Below are positions 6,076 through 11,856 of a DNA stretch of 12,553 nucleotides, one piece after another. The position numbers and the translations under genes were made by a program. The stretch's first letter is position 1. Every line of letters starts with the position of its first letter. Source of the DNA: Candidatus Moranbacteria bacterium RIFCSPLOWO2_12_FULL_48_12 (lineage in GTDB: Bacteria; Patescibacteriota; Minisyncoccia; Moranbacterales; UBA1568); NCBI GenBank assembly GCA_001784735.1, contig MFSB01000044.1, forward strand, positions 1-12,553. The letters are read 5' to 3'. The notes under the pieces were generated by a model. The model had not been told where the DNA came from and searched no databases. It saw only the letters and a program-made list of their open reading frames with translations.

Positions 6076-6441
6076 TTAAAATTCAAGCCCTCCAGCCCGC
6101 GCCGCTTCGGCGAGCGCCTTCACTTTGCCATGATATTTGTATCCAGAGCGGTCGAAAATCGCTTTCTTCACTTTCAGTTTTGCCAAACGCTCGGCAATGC
6201 TCGTGCCGACTAGAGCCGCGCCAACAACCGTATTCTTCGCCTTCTTGCCAAGTTCGGCCAGATTCGCCTGCGCCAGCGTCTTGCCCGCGCTATCATCAAT
6301 AGCCTGTACCGAGATACTCCTCAAGCTGCGGAATACTGTGAGACGCGGACACGCAGCCGTCCCGAATATCTTGGCACGAATCCGCCGCTTGCGCTCGAAC
6401 CGCTTCGCTTTTTTTGATTCTCTTCTTAACATATATTTCAT
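6076..6441 (-). CDS. rplR: Large-subunit ribosomal protein L18 (uL18)
   Basis: This 121-residue protein binds 5S rRNA in the central protuberance. Family marks are the basic N-terminus with RKRRIRAKIFGT, the motif PRLTVFRSLRSISVQAIDD, and the C-terminal IFDRSGYKYHGKVKALAEAARAGGLEF block (the last is nearly the bacterial consensus). ATG 6441 is chosen; ATG 6432 (MLRRESKK) is an equally good start three codons later. The frame also extends to a TTG at 6468 inside repeat sequence, which I reject. No SD. Confidence 0.97.
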   Translation of the reverse strand: MKYMLRRESKKAKRFERKRRIRAKIFGTAACPRLTVFRSLRSISVQAIDDSAGKTLAQANLAELGKKAKNTVVGAALVGTSIAERLAKLKVKKAIFDRSGYKYHGKVKALAEAARAGGLEF

Positions 6442-6450
6442 TGCTAGTTT

Positions 6451-6532
6451 ACACCAATTCCCCACCAATCTTTACGAATCCTTTTTGTATGATTTGCGAA
6501 CATTCGTGGCAGTATTTGTGTCTATTCGCGAA
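6451..6532. repeat. ATTCGTG-family inverted array in the L6–L18 gap
   Basis: Arm 1 (6451–6480) has ACCAAT and ACGAAT units. Arm 2 (about 6491–6532) has ATTCGTG, ATTTGTG and ATTCGCG units. The 18-nt stretch 6452–6469 matches 10447–10464 at 17 positions, which ties this gap to the L16–S3 gap. Confidence 0.6.
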
Positions 6533-6540
6533 GCTGTTCC

Positions 6541-7077
6541 CTAGGCCGCTGCTTTCTTGCCTTCTTTGCGGCGCACGACTTCGCCGACATAGCGGAAGCC
6601 CTTGCCCTTGTAGGGCTCGACCCGCTTCAATTTTCTCACCACCGCGGCAAACTCACCCACCTTCTGCTTGTCCATACCGGAAATTGTCAGGATATTGTTT
6701 TCCACCTTCGCTTCCAGCCCCTCCGGAATGATTCTTTCTACTGGGTGGGAAAAGCCGAGCGCCATATTCAGTTTCTTGCCGGCCACCGCCATCCGAAAAC
6801 CGACGCCGTTCAATTCCAGCTGTTTCTGAAATCCCAGTGTCACTCCGGCGATCATATTGGCAATCAGCTTCGTCGTTGTCCCCCAGATAGCCTGCGCTTT
6901 CTTGGTTTCTCCCACTTTCGTCACCACAGCAGTATTTTCTTCCACGGCTACTTTCACTTCGCGGCGATGCGAAAACTGAAGCGTTCCTTTCGGGCCTTTG
7001 ACAACGATCATATTCCCGGAGAGTTTCACCTCGACACCGGTTGGGATACTGACTGGTTTTTTTCCTATTCTTGACAT
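6541..7077 (-). CDS. rplF: Large-subunit ribosomal protein L6 (uL6)
   Basis: This 178-residue protein with two repeated alpha/beta domains binds 23S rRNA near the sarcin–ricin loop and factor-binding site. The start MSRIGKKPVSIPTGVEV is the family N-terminus, so ATG 7077 is correct; the longer frame (to 7107) only adds repeat sequence. The C-terminal signature VEPYKGKGFRYVGEVVRRKEGKK is close to consensus (usually PPEPYKGKGIRY). The length is typical. It ends with an alanine run and TAG. No SD. Confidence 0.98.
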   Translation of the reverse strand: MSRIGKKPVSIPTGVEVKLSGNMIVVKGPKGTLQFSHRREVKVAVEENTAVVTKVGETKKAQAIWGTTTKLIANMIAGVTLGFQKQLELNGVGFRMAVAGKKLNMALGFSHPVERIIPEGLEAKVENNILTISGMDKQKVGEFAAVVRKLKRVEPYKGKGFRYVGEVVRRKEGKKAAA

Positions 7078-7084
7078 ATTTCTT

Positions 7085-7165
7085 AACTTACGACTTACGA
7101 CCGACAACTTACGACGAAGCTATTTCTTTTTCTGGTTGTTAGTCGTTGGTTGTCAGTTGTTAGTT
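7085..7165. repeat. Heptamer inverted array, copy C (L6–S8)
   Basis: Arm 1 (7085–7115) is AAC + TTACGAC, TTACGAC, CGACAAC, TTACGAC. Arm 2 (7135–7165) is GTTGTTA, GTCGTTG, GTTGTCA, GTTGTTA + GTT. The loop is 19 nt. Twenty-three of 31 positions are Watson–Crick complementary. Four further positions would be G·U pairs in plus-strand RNA and one in minus-strand RNA. It is the cleanest copy and fills nearly the whole gap. Confidence 0.88.
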
Positions 7166-7170
7166 AGTGA

Positions 7171-7575
7171 TTACCACACGCGACAGATATATTCTCCCCC
7201 CAGCCCTCGGCGATAGGCCTCACTGCCGGTCATCACTCCCTCTGAGGTGGAAACGATCGCGATGCCATACCCGTTCTTCACTTTCTTGATTTCATTCTTC
7301 TTCACATAGATGCGGCAACCCTGCCTGCTCACCCGCGTCACTTCCTGGATAGCCGGCGCCTTCTTCGTCGGTGAGACGACGGTATATTTGAGCCCGATGC
7401 ACAGAGTTTCATAAGCACCCTCGATCTGTTTTTCCACGCGCGCGACAAATCCTTCACGCTCGAGAATCTCGGCGATAGTGCATTTGAGCTTCGACGCGCG
7501 CATGGTCACCTGAGAGTGGCCGGCGGCTTGCGCGTTGCGAATTCTGGTCAACATGTCTGCGATTGGATCTAACAT
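7171..7575 (-). CDS. rpsH: Small-subunit ribosomal protein S8 (uS8)
   Basis: This 134-residue protein binds helix 21 of 16S rRNA and in many bacteria also represses the spc operon. The N-terminus MLDPIADMLTRIRNAQAAG and the C-terminal STSEGVMTGSEAYRRGLGGEYICRVW (given here in one-letter motif form) closely follow the family, including the GVMT…A…GLGGE core. The gene follows S14 across a repeat-filled gap and precedes L6. No SD is present. Confidence 0.98.
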   Translation of the reverse strand: MLDPIADMLTRIRNAQAAGHSQVTMRASKLKCTIAEILEREGFVARVEKQIEGAYETLCIGLKYTVVSPTKKAPAIQEVTRVSRQGCRIYVKKNEIKKVKNGYGIAIVSTSEGVMTGSEAYRRGLGGEYICRVW

Positions 7576-7585
7576 ATTCTTTATC

Positions 7586-7685
7586 TAGCTTTTAGCTTCA
7601 TTAGCTTTCAGCTTCCTTAGTTTCCTAATTTCATCAGCCGTTATTTTACTAACAAGCTAGTGAAGCTAAGAAGCTAACGAAGCTA
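7586..7685. repeat. AGCTT-type inverted array in the S8–S14 gap
   Basis: Arm 1 (7586–7620) repeats TAGCTT/CAGCTTC units. Arm 2 (7654–7685) repeats GAAGCTAA units in reverse complement. The arms align over about 24 nt with one gap and few mismatches. The units are 7–9 nt and unrelated in sequence to the NNACRAC heptamers. Confidence 0.65.
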
Positions 7686-7691
7686 TCTCAG

Positions 7692-7877
7692 TTACCAGGA
7701 GGCCTTCTTCACTCCGGGAACCTCGCCTTTATTGGCAAGCTCGCGGAAACAGATGCGACAAATATCAAATCTGCGCAAATACCCGCGTTTCCGACCGCAT
7801 TTCCAACACCGCCTGACAATGCGGGTGGAAAACTTCGGGGTTTTGAGCGCTCGCGCTCTAGTGGATGTTTTCGCCAT
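7692..7877 (-). CDS. rpsN: Small-subunit ribosomal protein S14, zinc-binding type (uS14)
   Basis: This 61-residue protein is the short, zinc-dependent S14 (type Z) of the 30S head. Cysteines C24, C27, C40 and C43 form the CxxC…CxxC site (CWKCGRKRGYLRRFDICRIC). The C-terminal CFRELANKGEVPGVKKASW is family consensus. It sits between L5 (14 nt upstream) and S8, its normal place. No zinc-free paralogue is visible here, so under zinc limitation there is no local substitute. Confidence 0.98.
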   Translation of the reverse strand: MAKTSTRARALKTPKFSTRIVRRCWKCGRKRGYLRRFDICRICFRELANKGEVPGVKKASW

Positions 7878-7891
7878 AGGGATTTAATAGA

Positions 7892-8458
7892 TTACTTTTC
7901 CTGTTTACTGTCTTCCTGCGAAATGGGCAAACCGAGATGACGAAACAATGCCTCGCCCTCTTTCCTGTTCTTGGCGGTCGTGACGATATTCACTTGGAAA
8001 CTGAAAATATGCTGCACCCGTTCCGGGACGATTTCCGGAAAAACCACATGCTCTTTGATGCCGATATTGCAATTGCCGCTCTGATCGATAGCACTCTTGG
8101 GAATCCCCTGGAAATCACGCACGCGAGGCAGTGCCACATTGAACAAGCGATCGAGGAAATCCCACATCCGCTGGCCATGGAGCGTCACGCGGACGCCTAC
8201 CTCCAGACCTTCGCGCGTTTTGAAACCGGCGATGGCCTTGCGCGCTCTGGTTGGGAACGCCTTCTGCCCGGTCATCGCCTCCAGGGAAGCGATGACATCG
8301 TCGACGCGCTTGGTGTCCTTCAGAATCTTGCCCGTCCCGGCATTCACGACGACTTTTCCGACACGCGGAACAGCCATCGCATTGCTAATGCCGAGTTCCT
8401 TCTTGAGAGCCGGAACGACTTTCTCGCTATAGACCTGTTTTTTCAGTGGCATTTCCAT
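7892..8458 (-). CDS. rplE: Large-subunit ribosomal protein L5 (uL5)
   Basis: This 188-residue protein contacts 5S rRNA and the P-site tRNA from the central protuberance. Conserved stretches include AVPRVGKVVVNAGTG, AFPTRARKAIAGFKTREG (the usual KARKSIAGFKIREG segment), VGVRVTLHGQRMWDFLDRLF and LPRVRDFQGIP. The C-terminal IVTTAKNRKEGEALFRHLGLP is also typical. ATG 8458 lies 3 nt past the L24 stop; a second ATG (8452) gives MPLKKQVYSEKV and could be the true start. No SD. Confidence 0.98.
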   Translation of the reverse strand: MEMPLKKQVYSEKVVPALKKELGISNAMAVPRVGKVVVNAGTGKILKDTKRVDDVIASLEAMTGQKAFPTRARKAIAGFKTREGLEVGVRVTLHGQRMWDFLDRLFNVALPRVRDFQGIPKSAIDQSGNCNIGIKEHVVFPEIVPERVQHIFSFQVNIVTTAKNRKEGEALFRHLGLPISQEDSKQEK

Positions 8459-8461
8459 AGG

Positions 8462-8767
8462 TTAGATGACTTTACCGCTCTTCTTGCTCACCCGCACTTT
8501 CTCTCCGCCCTCGAACCGATAGCCGATCCGCGTCAAGGCGTTCGTATGCGGACAAACGAGCATCACATTGGAAACATGGAGCGGAGCCTCTTTCTCGATC
8601 CGCTGTCCCTTCTCTCCGTCCCGCTTGGCACGCACGTGGCGTTTCATGATATTGGCTCCTTTCACCACTATTTTCTCCAATCTTGGAAAAACATACAACA
8701 CCTCTCCGCGCTTGCCGGAGTCTTTGCCTGCAGTGATTTCTACTTGGTTGCCTTTCTTAATTTTCAT
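8462..8767 (-). CDS. rplX: Large-subunit ribosomal protein L24 (uL24)
   Basis: This 101-residue assembly-initiator protein has an N-terminal KOW motif (KKGNQVEITAGKDSGKRGEV) that contacts the 5' part of 23S rRNA. KGANIMKRHVRA and the EAPLHVSNVMLVCP block follow the family. I start at ATG 8767 (MKIKKGNQ); the frame extends seven codons upstream into the heptamer array region, which is not conserved sequence. It is packed tightly against L5 (3-nt gap). Confidence 0.97.
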   Translation of the reverse strand: MKIKKGNQVEITAGKDSGKRGEVLYVFPRLEKIVVKGANIMKRHVRAKRDGEKGQRIEKEAPLHVSNVMLVCPHTNALTRIGYRFEGGEKVRVSKKSGKVI

Positions 8768-8774
8768 AACTGTA

Positions 8775-8864
8775 AACTTACGACTCACTACTTACGACTT
8801 ACGACACGCCTCTCCCTATTTTTCTCTTTTCTTGTTGTCAGTCGTCAGTTGTTAGTTGTTGGTT
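8775..8864. repeat. Heptamer inverted array, copy B (L24–L14)
   Basis: Arm 1 (8775–8805) is AAC + TTACGAC, TCACTAC, TTACGAC, TTACGAC. Arm 2 (8834–8864) is GTTGTCA, GTCGTCA, GTTGTTA, GTTGTTG + GTT. The loop is 28 nt. Twenty-three of 31 positions are complementary. Arm 2 ends 1 nt from the rplN stop codon (8866–8868). Confidence 0.87.
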
Positions 8865-8865
8865 A

Positions 8866-9237
8866 TCATAGTACTTCCGGAGCGAGTGAAACGATCTTGG
8901 CGAATCCTTTTTCGCGGAGTTCGCGCGCGACCGAGCCGAAAATACGCGTCCCCTTCGGATCAACATTATTGGCATCGAGAATGACAGCGGCATTTTCATC
9001 AAAACGGATGTAGGAATTATCTCGGCGGCGATACGCCTTGCGCTGACGCACGATGACGACTTTCACTATCTCGCCCTTCTTGACGATACCGCGGGGCTCT
9101 GCGGACTTCACAGAAGCCACGACAATATCGCCCAAACCGGCATAGCGGCGCCGCGTCCCGCCGGGCACCTTGAAGCACTTGATGGTTTTCGCACCGCTGT
9201 TATCGGCTACTATAAGCATGGATTCTGCTTGGATCAT
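8866..9237 (-). CDS. rplN: Large-subunit ribosomal protein L14 (uL14)
   Basis: This 123-residue protein lies at the subunit interface (bridge to 16S helix 14). It is almost consensus throughout: MIQAESMLIVADNSGAK, GDIVVASVKSAEPRGIVKKG (usually G.VKKG), VRQRKAYRRRDNSYIRFDEN, and a C-terminus ending in KIVSLAPEVL. A small insertion-like ANNV precedes DPKGTRIFG. It ends with TGA, evidence for the standard stop assignment in this genome. No SD. Confidence 0.99.
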   Translation of the reverse strand: MIQAESMLIVADNSGAKTIKCFKVPGGTRRRYAGLGDIVVASVKSAEPRGIVKKGEIVKVVIVRQRKAYRRRDNSYIRFDENAAVILDANNVDPKGTRIFGSVARELREKGFAKIVSLAPEVL

Positions 9238-9275
9238 GACTTTTTTGTCCGCGAGTCCGCGAGTGGCTCACAAAA

Positions 9276-9332
9276 ATGAGCATCCCGCGCGCTTCATGGC
9301 ACATACATTAATTACTTCTCATCCGAGCCGCA
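9276..9332. repeat. Two-block dispersed repeat, copy 2
   Basis: The conserved blocks ATGAGCATCCCGC (9276–9288) and GAGCCGCA (9325–9332) keep the same spacing as at 5907–5963. Here GGCTCA/TGAGC flanks form a short hairpin around 9265–9281, and GAGCCGC…GCGACTC forms another at about 9325–9340. A direct TCCGCGAG duplication lies just before (about 9248–9264). It occupies the 162-nt S17–L14 gap. Confidence 0.68.
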
Positions 9333-9399
9333 GGCGACTCCGAGCAATAATCCAACCTTTACTTTGAATTATTTTTCGGAAGCGCTACGGGATAATTTA

Positions 9400-9717
9400 T
9401 TATGCGGCAACAACTTTATGCCGTTTGTCACGGCTGATGGGTCGGCATTCCTGAAAAATAACAGTGTCTCCCACGGCGTACGTATTCTCATCGACGTGCA
9501 CCTTGTATCGTTTGGTCGAGCGGTACTGCTTCAGATACTTCGGGTGCGTCTTCAAAGTATTCACAGCCACCACGATGGTCTTGGCCATCTTGTTACTGAC
9601 TACCACCCCTTTCCATTTGGGTGCCTTATTTCCGCCCAAGGCAGATCCCTGTCCGTCCGGCAGGCGGGCGCCTCTGGCGGACATTTTTTCTGTTGTCGTT
9701 TTCATAATTCTCTTCAT
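9400..9717 (-). CDS. rpsQ: Small-subunit ribosomal protein S17 (uS17), with unusual N-terminal extension
   Basis: This 105-residue protein is an OB-fold binder of 16S rRNA helices in the 30S body. The family core starts near residue 36 (KGVVVSNKMAKTIVVAV) and continues through HPKYLKQYRSTKRYKVHVDE and GDTVIFQECRPISRDKRHKV. The first about 34 residues are not family sequence: SARGARLPDGQGSALGG is encoded across a GC-rich imperfect palindrome (9650–9683). ATG 9717 is 12 nt past the L29 stop; ATG 9705 (MKTTTEKM) and ATG 9684 (MSARGARL) are alternative starts. Core identity is certain; the start is not. Confidence 0.96.
   Translation of the reverse strand: MKRIMKTTTEKMSARGARLPDGQGSALGGNKAPKWKGVVVSNKMAKTIVVAVNTLKTHPKYLKQYRSTKRYKVHVDENTYAVGDTVIFQECRPISRDKRHKVVAA
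9650..9683. repeat. GC-rich imperfect palindrome inside the rpsQ coding start
   Basis: TGTCCG (9650–9655) pairs with CGGACA (9678–9683). Inside, AGGC-gggc-GCCT (9662–9673) forms an inner stem. The CTGGCGGA end resembles the terminator palindrome at 1172–1187. A T run follows on the plus strand (9684–9689). Confidence 0.6.
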
Positions 9718-9729
9718 TTAGCATCATGC

Positions 9730-9933
9730 TTAGGCTGCTTCGATAGCGCCCACGGATTCCTCTGCGAGCGTCATCAACCGGGCGATGTCTTTTTTGACCT
9801 TTCTGTATTCGCTGTGGGTCTTGGTTTCGCGCGTCGCCAGATCAAACCGCAGCTTGCGCGCCTTTTCTTTGAGTTCGAGCATCGCTTTCTCGCGCTCACC
9901 GCTTGATTTTTCCCGCCATTCCCTTGCTTTCAT
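9730..9933 (-). CDS. rpmC: Large-subunit ribosomal protein L29 (uL29)
   Basis: This 67-residue, two-helix protein lies near the polypeptide exit tunnel. The helical, Lys/Glu-rich sequence with LELKEKARKLRFDLATRE and a second helix YRKVKKDIARLMTLAEE fits the L29 pattern (…LR.EL..LRF…, …IRR.IARI.T…). It sits between L16 and S17, the normal position. ATG 9933; only a weak purine stretch (AGAGAA) precedes it. Confidence 0.95.
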   Translation of the reverse strand: MKAREWREKSSGEREKAMLELKEKARKLRFDLATRETKTHSEYRKVKKDIARLMTLAEESVGAIEAA

Positions 9934-9963
9934 ACATATTCTCTAATTTTCACTAATATCTCC

Positions 9964-10019
9964 ACTAATACTCACGAATGTATTTGTGTTCATTTGTGGA
10001 ATCATTCGTGTTTATTAGT
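9964..10019. repeat. ATTCGTG-family inverted array in the L29–L16 gap
   Basis: ACTAATA-ct-CACGAATG (9964–9980) pairs with CATTCGTG-tt-TATTAGT (10003–10019) at 15 of 17 positions, around a 22-nt loop. The same units continue to the L16 stop at 10022–10024. It is related in unit sequence to the gaps at 6451–6532 and 10437–10515. Confidence 0.7.
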
Positions 10020-10021
10020 AC

Positions 10022-10432
10022 TTATTGGCGTTCAACAAATTTAGTTGTAACAGCCAGCTTGTGTGCGGCCAGACGGAGCGCTTCTGCCGCTGCCGCTTTC
10101 GGGATGCCATCCAGTTCAAAGAGGATTTTCCCGGCGCGCACTTTGGCGACAAAATGATCGACGCTGCCCTTTCCTTTGCCCATCGGCGTCTGTTCGCCCT
10201 TCTTCGTCATCGGCTTGTCTGGAAATATGCGGATCCACACCTTGCCGCCGCGCTGGATCGAACGCGTCATCGCCCGGCGAGCGGCCTCGATCTGACGGGC
10301 GGAAATCAGCCCTTCTTCCATGGCTTTCAGCCCATAGCTTCCGAAGCTCACTTTCTCTCCGCGCGTCGCAGCGCTTCCGGACCAGCCTCCGCGATGGATC
10401 TTGCGATGTTTGACTTTTCTCGGCATCAACAT
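10022..10432 (-). CDS. rplP: Large-subunit ribosomal protein L16 (uL16)
   Basis: This 136-residue protein organises the A-site region of the 50S subunit. The N-terminus MLMPRKVKHRKIHRG is the family start, fixing ATG 10432. FGSYGLKAMEEGLISARQIEAARRAMTR, GKVWIRIFPDKPMTKK and GKGKGSVDHFVAKVRAGKILFELDG match the family closely. The stop codon abuts repeat sequence. No SD. Confidence 0.99.
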   Translation of the reverse strand: MLMPRKVKHRKIHRGGWSGSAATRGEKVSFGSYGLKAMEEGLISARQIEAARRAMTRSIQRGGKVWIRIFPDKPMTKKGEQTPMGKGKGSVDHFVAKVRAGKILFELDGIPKAAAAEALRLAAHKLAVTTKFVERQ

Positions 10433-10436
10433 ATGT

Positions 10437-10515
10437 GTACTAATATCACTAATTCCCCACCAATGACATGAATCTATTCGTAATTATTCGGTTATCATTC
10501 GTGTTCATTCGTATC
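10437..10515. repeat. ATTCGTG-family inverted array (L16–S3), overlapping the end of rpsC
   Basis: Arm 1 (about 10437–10472) carries ACTAAT, ACCAAT and ATGAAT units. Arm 2 (about 10475–10515) carries TATTCGTAA, TATTCGG, ATTCGTG and ATTCGTA units. Arm 2 runs through the rpsC stop codon and encodes the last residues of S3. Segment 10447–10464 matches 6452–6469 at 17 of 18 positions. Confidence 0.65.
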
Positions 10516-11160
10516 TTCAAAAAACTTCTCACCTTTGTAGATCCAGGTCTTCACGCCGATCACTCCGTAAGTCGTCCGCGCTTCTGCCAGAGCGAAATCG
10601 ATATCGGCCCTGAGCGTGTGGAGAGGAATTTTCCCGCGCGACAGCCATTCGCGCCGCGACATCTCAGCGCCGCCCAAGCGGCCGCAGATTTCGATTTTCA
10701 CCCCTTGGACAGTCTTGTTGGCCTCTACTTGATCGAGCATCGTTTTGAGCACGCGCCGGAATGGCAGACGCTTCTCCAATTGTTCAGCTACCTGTTGGCC
10801 GACCAGCATCGCATTGGTCTCCGGACTCTTCACTTCCTGGACGTCTACCTTGAGATCTATTTTCTTGCCGGCAAAAAACCTCTTTTTGATGGCTCGGGTC
10901 AAATCTTCGATACCGGTACCGCCGCGGCCGATCAGTACGCCGGGACGAGCCGTATGAATGATGAGACGCACCGCGTTTCCATTACGCTCGATCTCTACCG
11001 AAGCAATCGCCGCCGCTTTCCACTTGTTCACCACAAACTCGCGGATCTCTACGTCCCTGCGTAGCTGCTGCCGGTATGTTTTCTTGCTCCCATACCAGCG
11101 TGAGAGCCAGTTGGTCGTAATACCGAGACGGATGCCGGTTGGATTGACTTTATTCCCCAT
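10495..11160 (-). CDS. rpsC: Small-subunit ribosomal protein S3 (uS3), with repeat-encoded C-terminus
   Basis: This 221-residue protein lines the mRNA entry tunnel of the 30S head. MGNKVNPTGIRLGI is the family start. The KH domain has the IGRGG loop at 77–81, and the C-terminal domain contains GVKIEICGRLGGAEMSR, GKIPLHTLRADIDFALAEA and TTYGVIGVKTWIYKGE. Conserved sequence ends near residue 213; the last residues EDTNEHE and the TGA stop are written in ATTCGTG-type repeat units. No SD at normal distance; an isolated AGGAGGTG lies 36 nt upstream. Confidence 0.99.
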   Translation of the reverse strand: MGNKVNPTGIRLGITTNWLSRWYGSKKTYRQQLRRDVEIREFVVNKWKAAAIASVEIERNGNAVRLIIHTARPGVLIGRGGTGIEDLTRAIKKRFFAGKKIDLKVDVQEVKSPETNAMLVGQQVAEQLEKRLPFRRVLKTMLDQVEANKTVQGVKIEICGRLGGAEMSRREWLSRGKIPLHTLRADIDFALAEARTTYGVIGVKTWIYKGEKFFEDTNEHE

Positions 11161-11202
11161 ACTTGTTTGGTCTGTTGCTTTTAAAAAATTGTTCTACACC
11201 TC

Positions 11203-11292
11203 CTACAAATTACAAATCTTGTACAAATATACGAATCCCTTTTTCTTTGTTTTCCGTATTTGTATATTTGTAGTTCAATTTGTAATTTGTAG
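11203..11292. repeat. TTTGTA-type inverted array in the S3–L22 gap
   Basis: CTACAAATTACAAAT (11203–11217) pairs perfectly with ATTTGTAATTTGTAG (11278–11292). TACAAATATAC (11222–11232) pairs perfectly with GTATATTTGTA (11262–11272). A further TTGTAATTGGTAG unit extends to about 11312, next to the L22 stop. This is among the most stable inverted pairs in the window. Confidence 0.75.
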
Positions 11293-11314
11293 TAAGGCTT
11301 GTAATTGGTAGAGG

Positions 11315-11848
11315 CTACACGGATTTTCGCTGGAACACTTTTTTCACCACTTTGGGAATGGCCTTTTTGCCCACTCCCCCTCTGATCACTTCTTTTTTTT
11401 CTAGAGGTTTCATTATTTGAGATGTCTTCTGTTCTTCCTCTGTTTCAAGAGTTTTTGAGGCTTCTGTTTTTACCGTTTCAGTCGCTACTTTCTTCGCCGT
11501 ACGATTCTTGCCTTCAATCTTTTCTTCCAGAATGACCGTCACGTTGGAACCGCGCCTGAGAAGCGGAGTGGCTCTTCCGAAGGCCCTCGGCAGCCAGCGT
11601 TTCAAACGCAGGCCATCGCCGACTCGGATTTCCAGAATATACAGATTGGCTTCATCCAATCCGTTGTTGTTCGTCGCATTGGCCATAGCGCTCTTCAAAA
11701 GATCATAAATCGGCTGTGAAGATTTCTTGACCATTTTCGAGAGCTGGAGCAAAGCTTCGCGCGCATCCACGCCGACGAGAGGGTGGGTCGTCAGACGCAC
11801 TTTACGCGGAGCAACACGGAGATTGGTGAGAGTAGCGTGGACTTTCAT
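11315..11848 (-). CDS. rplV: Large-subunit ribosomal protein L22 (uL22), with long C-terminal extension
   Basis: This 177-residue protein's conserved core (1–110) includes NLRVAPRKVRL, the hairpin that lines the exit tunnel, and LKRWLPRAFGRATPLLRRGSNVTVILEE. Residues about 111–177 form a Lys/Glu/Thr-rich, low-complexity extension ending in GKKAIPKVVKKVFQRKSV. Typical bacterial L22 is about 110 residues. Basic ends of this kind are, as I recall, seen in other Patescibacteria L22 proteins. The gene starts 8 nt after the S19 stop. Confidence 0.98.
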   Translation of the reverse strand: MKVHATLTNLRVAPRKVRLTTHPLVGVDAREALLQLSKMVKKSSQPIYDLLKSAMANATNNNGLDEANLYILEIRVGDGLRLKRWLPRAFGRATPLLRRGSNVTVILEEKIEGKNRTAKKVATETVKTEASKTLETEEEQKTSQIMKPLEKKEVIRGGVGKKAIPKVVKKVFQRKSV

Positions 11849-11856
11849 ATAAATAT

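Noticed and set aside
7078..7107. Longer L6 start at 7107, and likewise longer starts for L18 (6468), L24 (8788) and RuvX (1670)
   Set aside because: The additional residues do not match the families (for L6, L18 and L24 they run into repeat arms), and family N-termini begin at the downstream ATG codons.
7085..8864. CRISPR-like repeats
   Set aside because: The units are 7 nt, degenerate and without unique spacers, and no cas genes occur.
7937..9013. Long plus-strand open frame opposite L5, L24 and L14
   Set aside because: It lies wholly opposite well-conserved ribosomal genes and crosses a repeat; its sequence resembles no protein and is explained as an antisense shadow of GC-rich codons.
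9650..9690. Plus-strand intrinsic terminator (hairpin plus T run)
   Set aside because: It has the form of a terminator, but no plus-strand gene precedes it and the sequence is coding for S17 on the minus strand; better explained as a captured palindrome.
1188..10497. Alternative genetic code with TGA as glycine
   Set aside because: TGA ends rpsC, rplN and ruvX exactly where the protein families end, and no in-frame TGA interrupts any gene.
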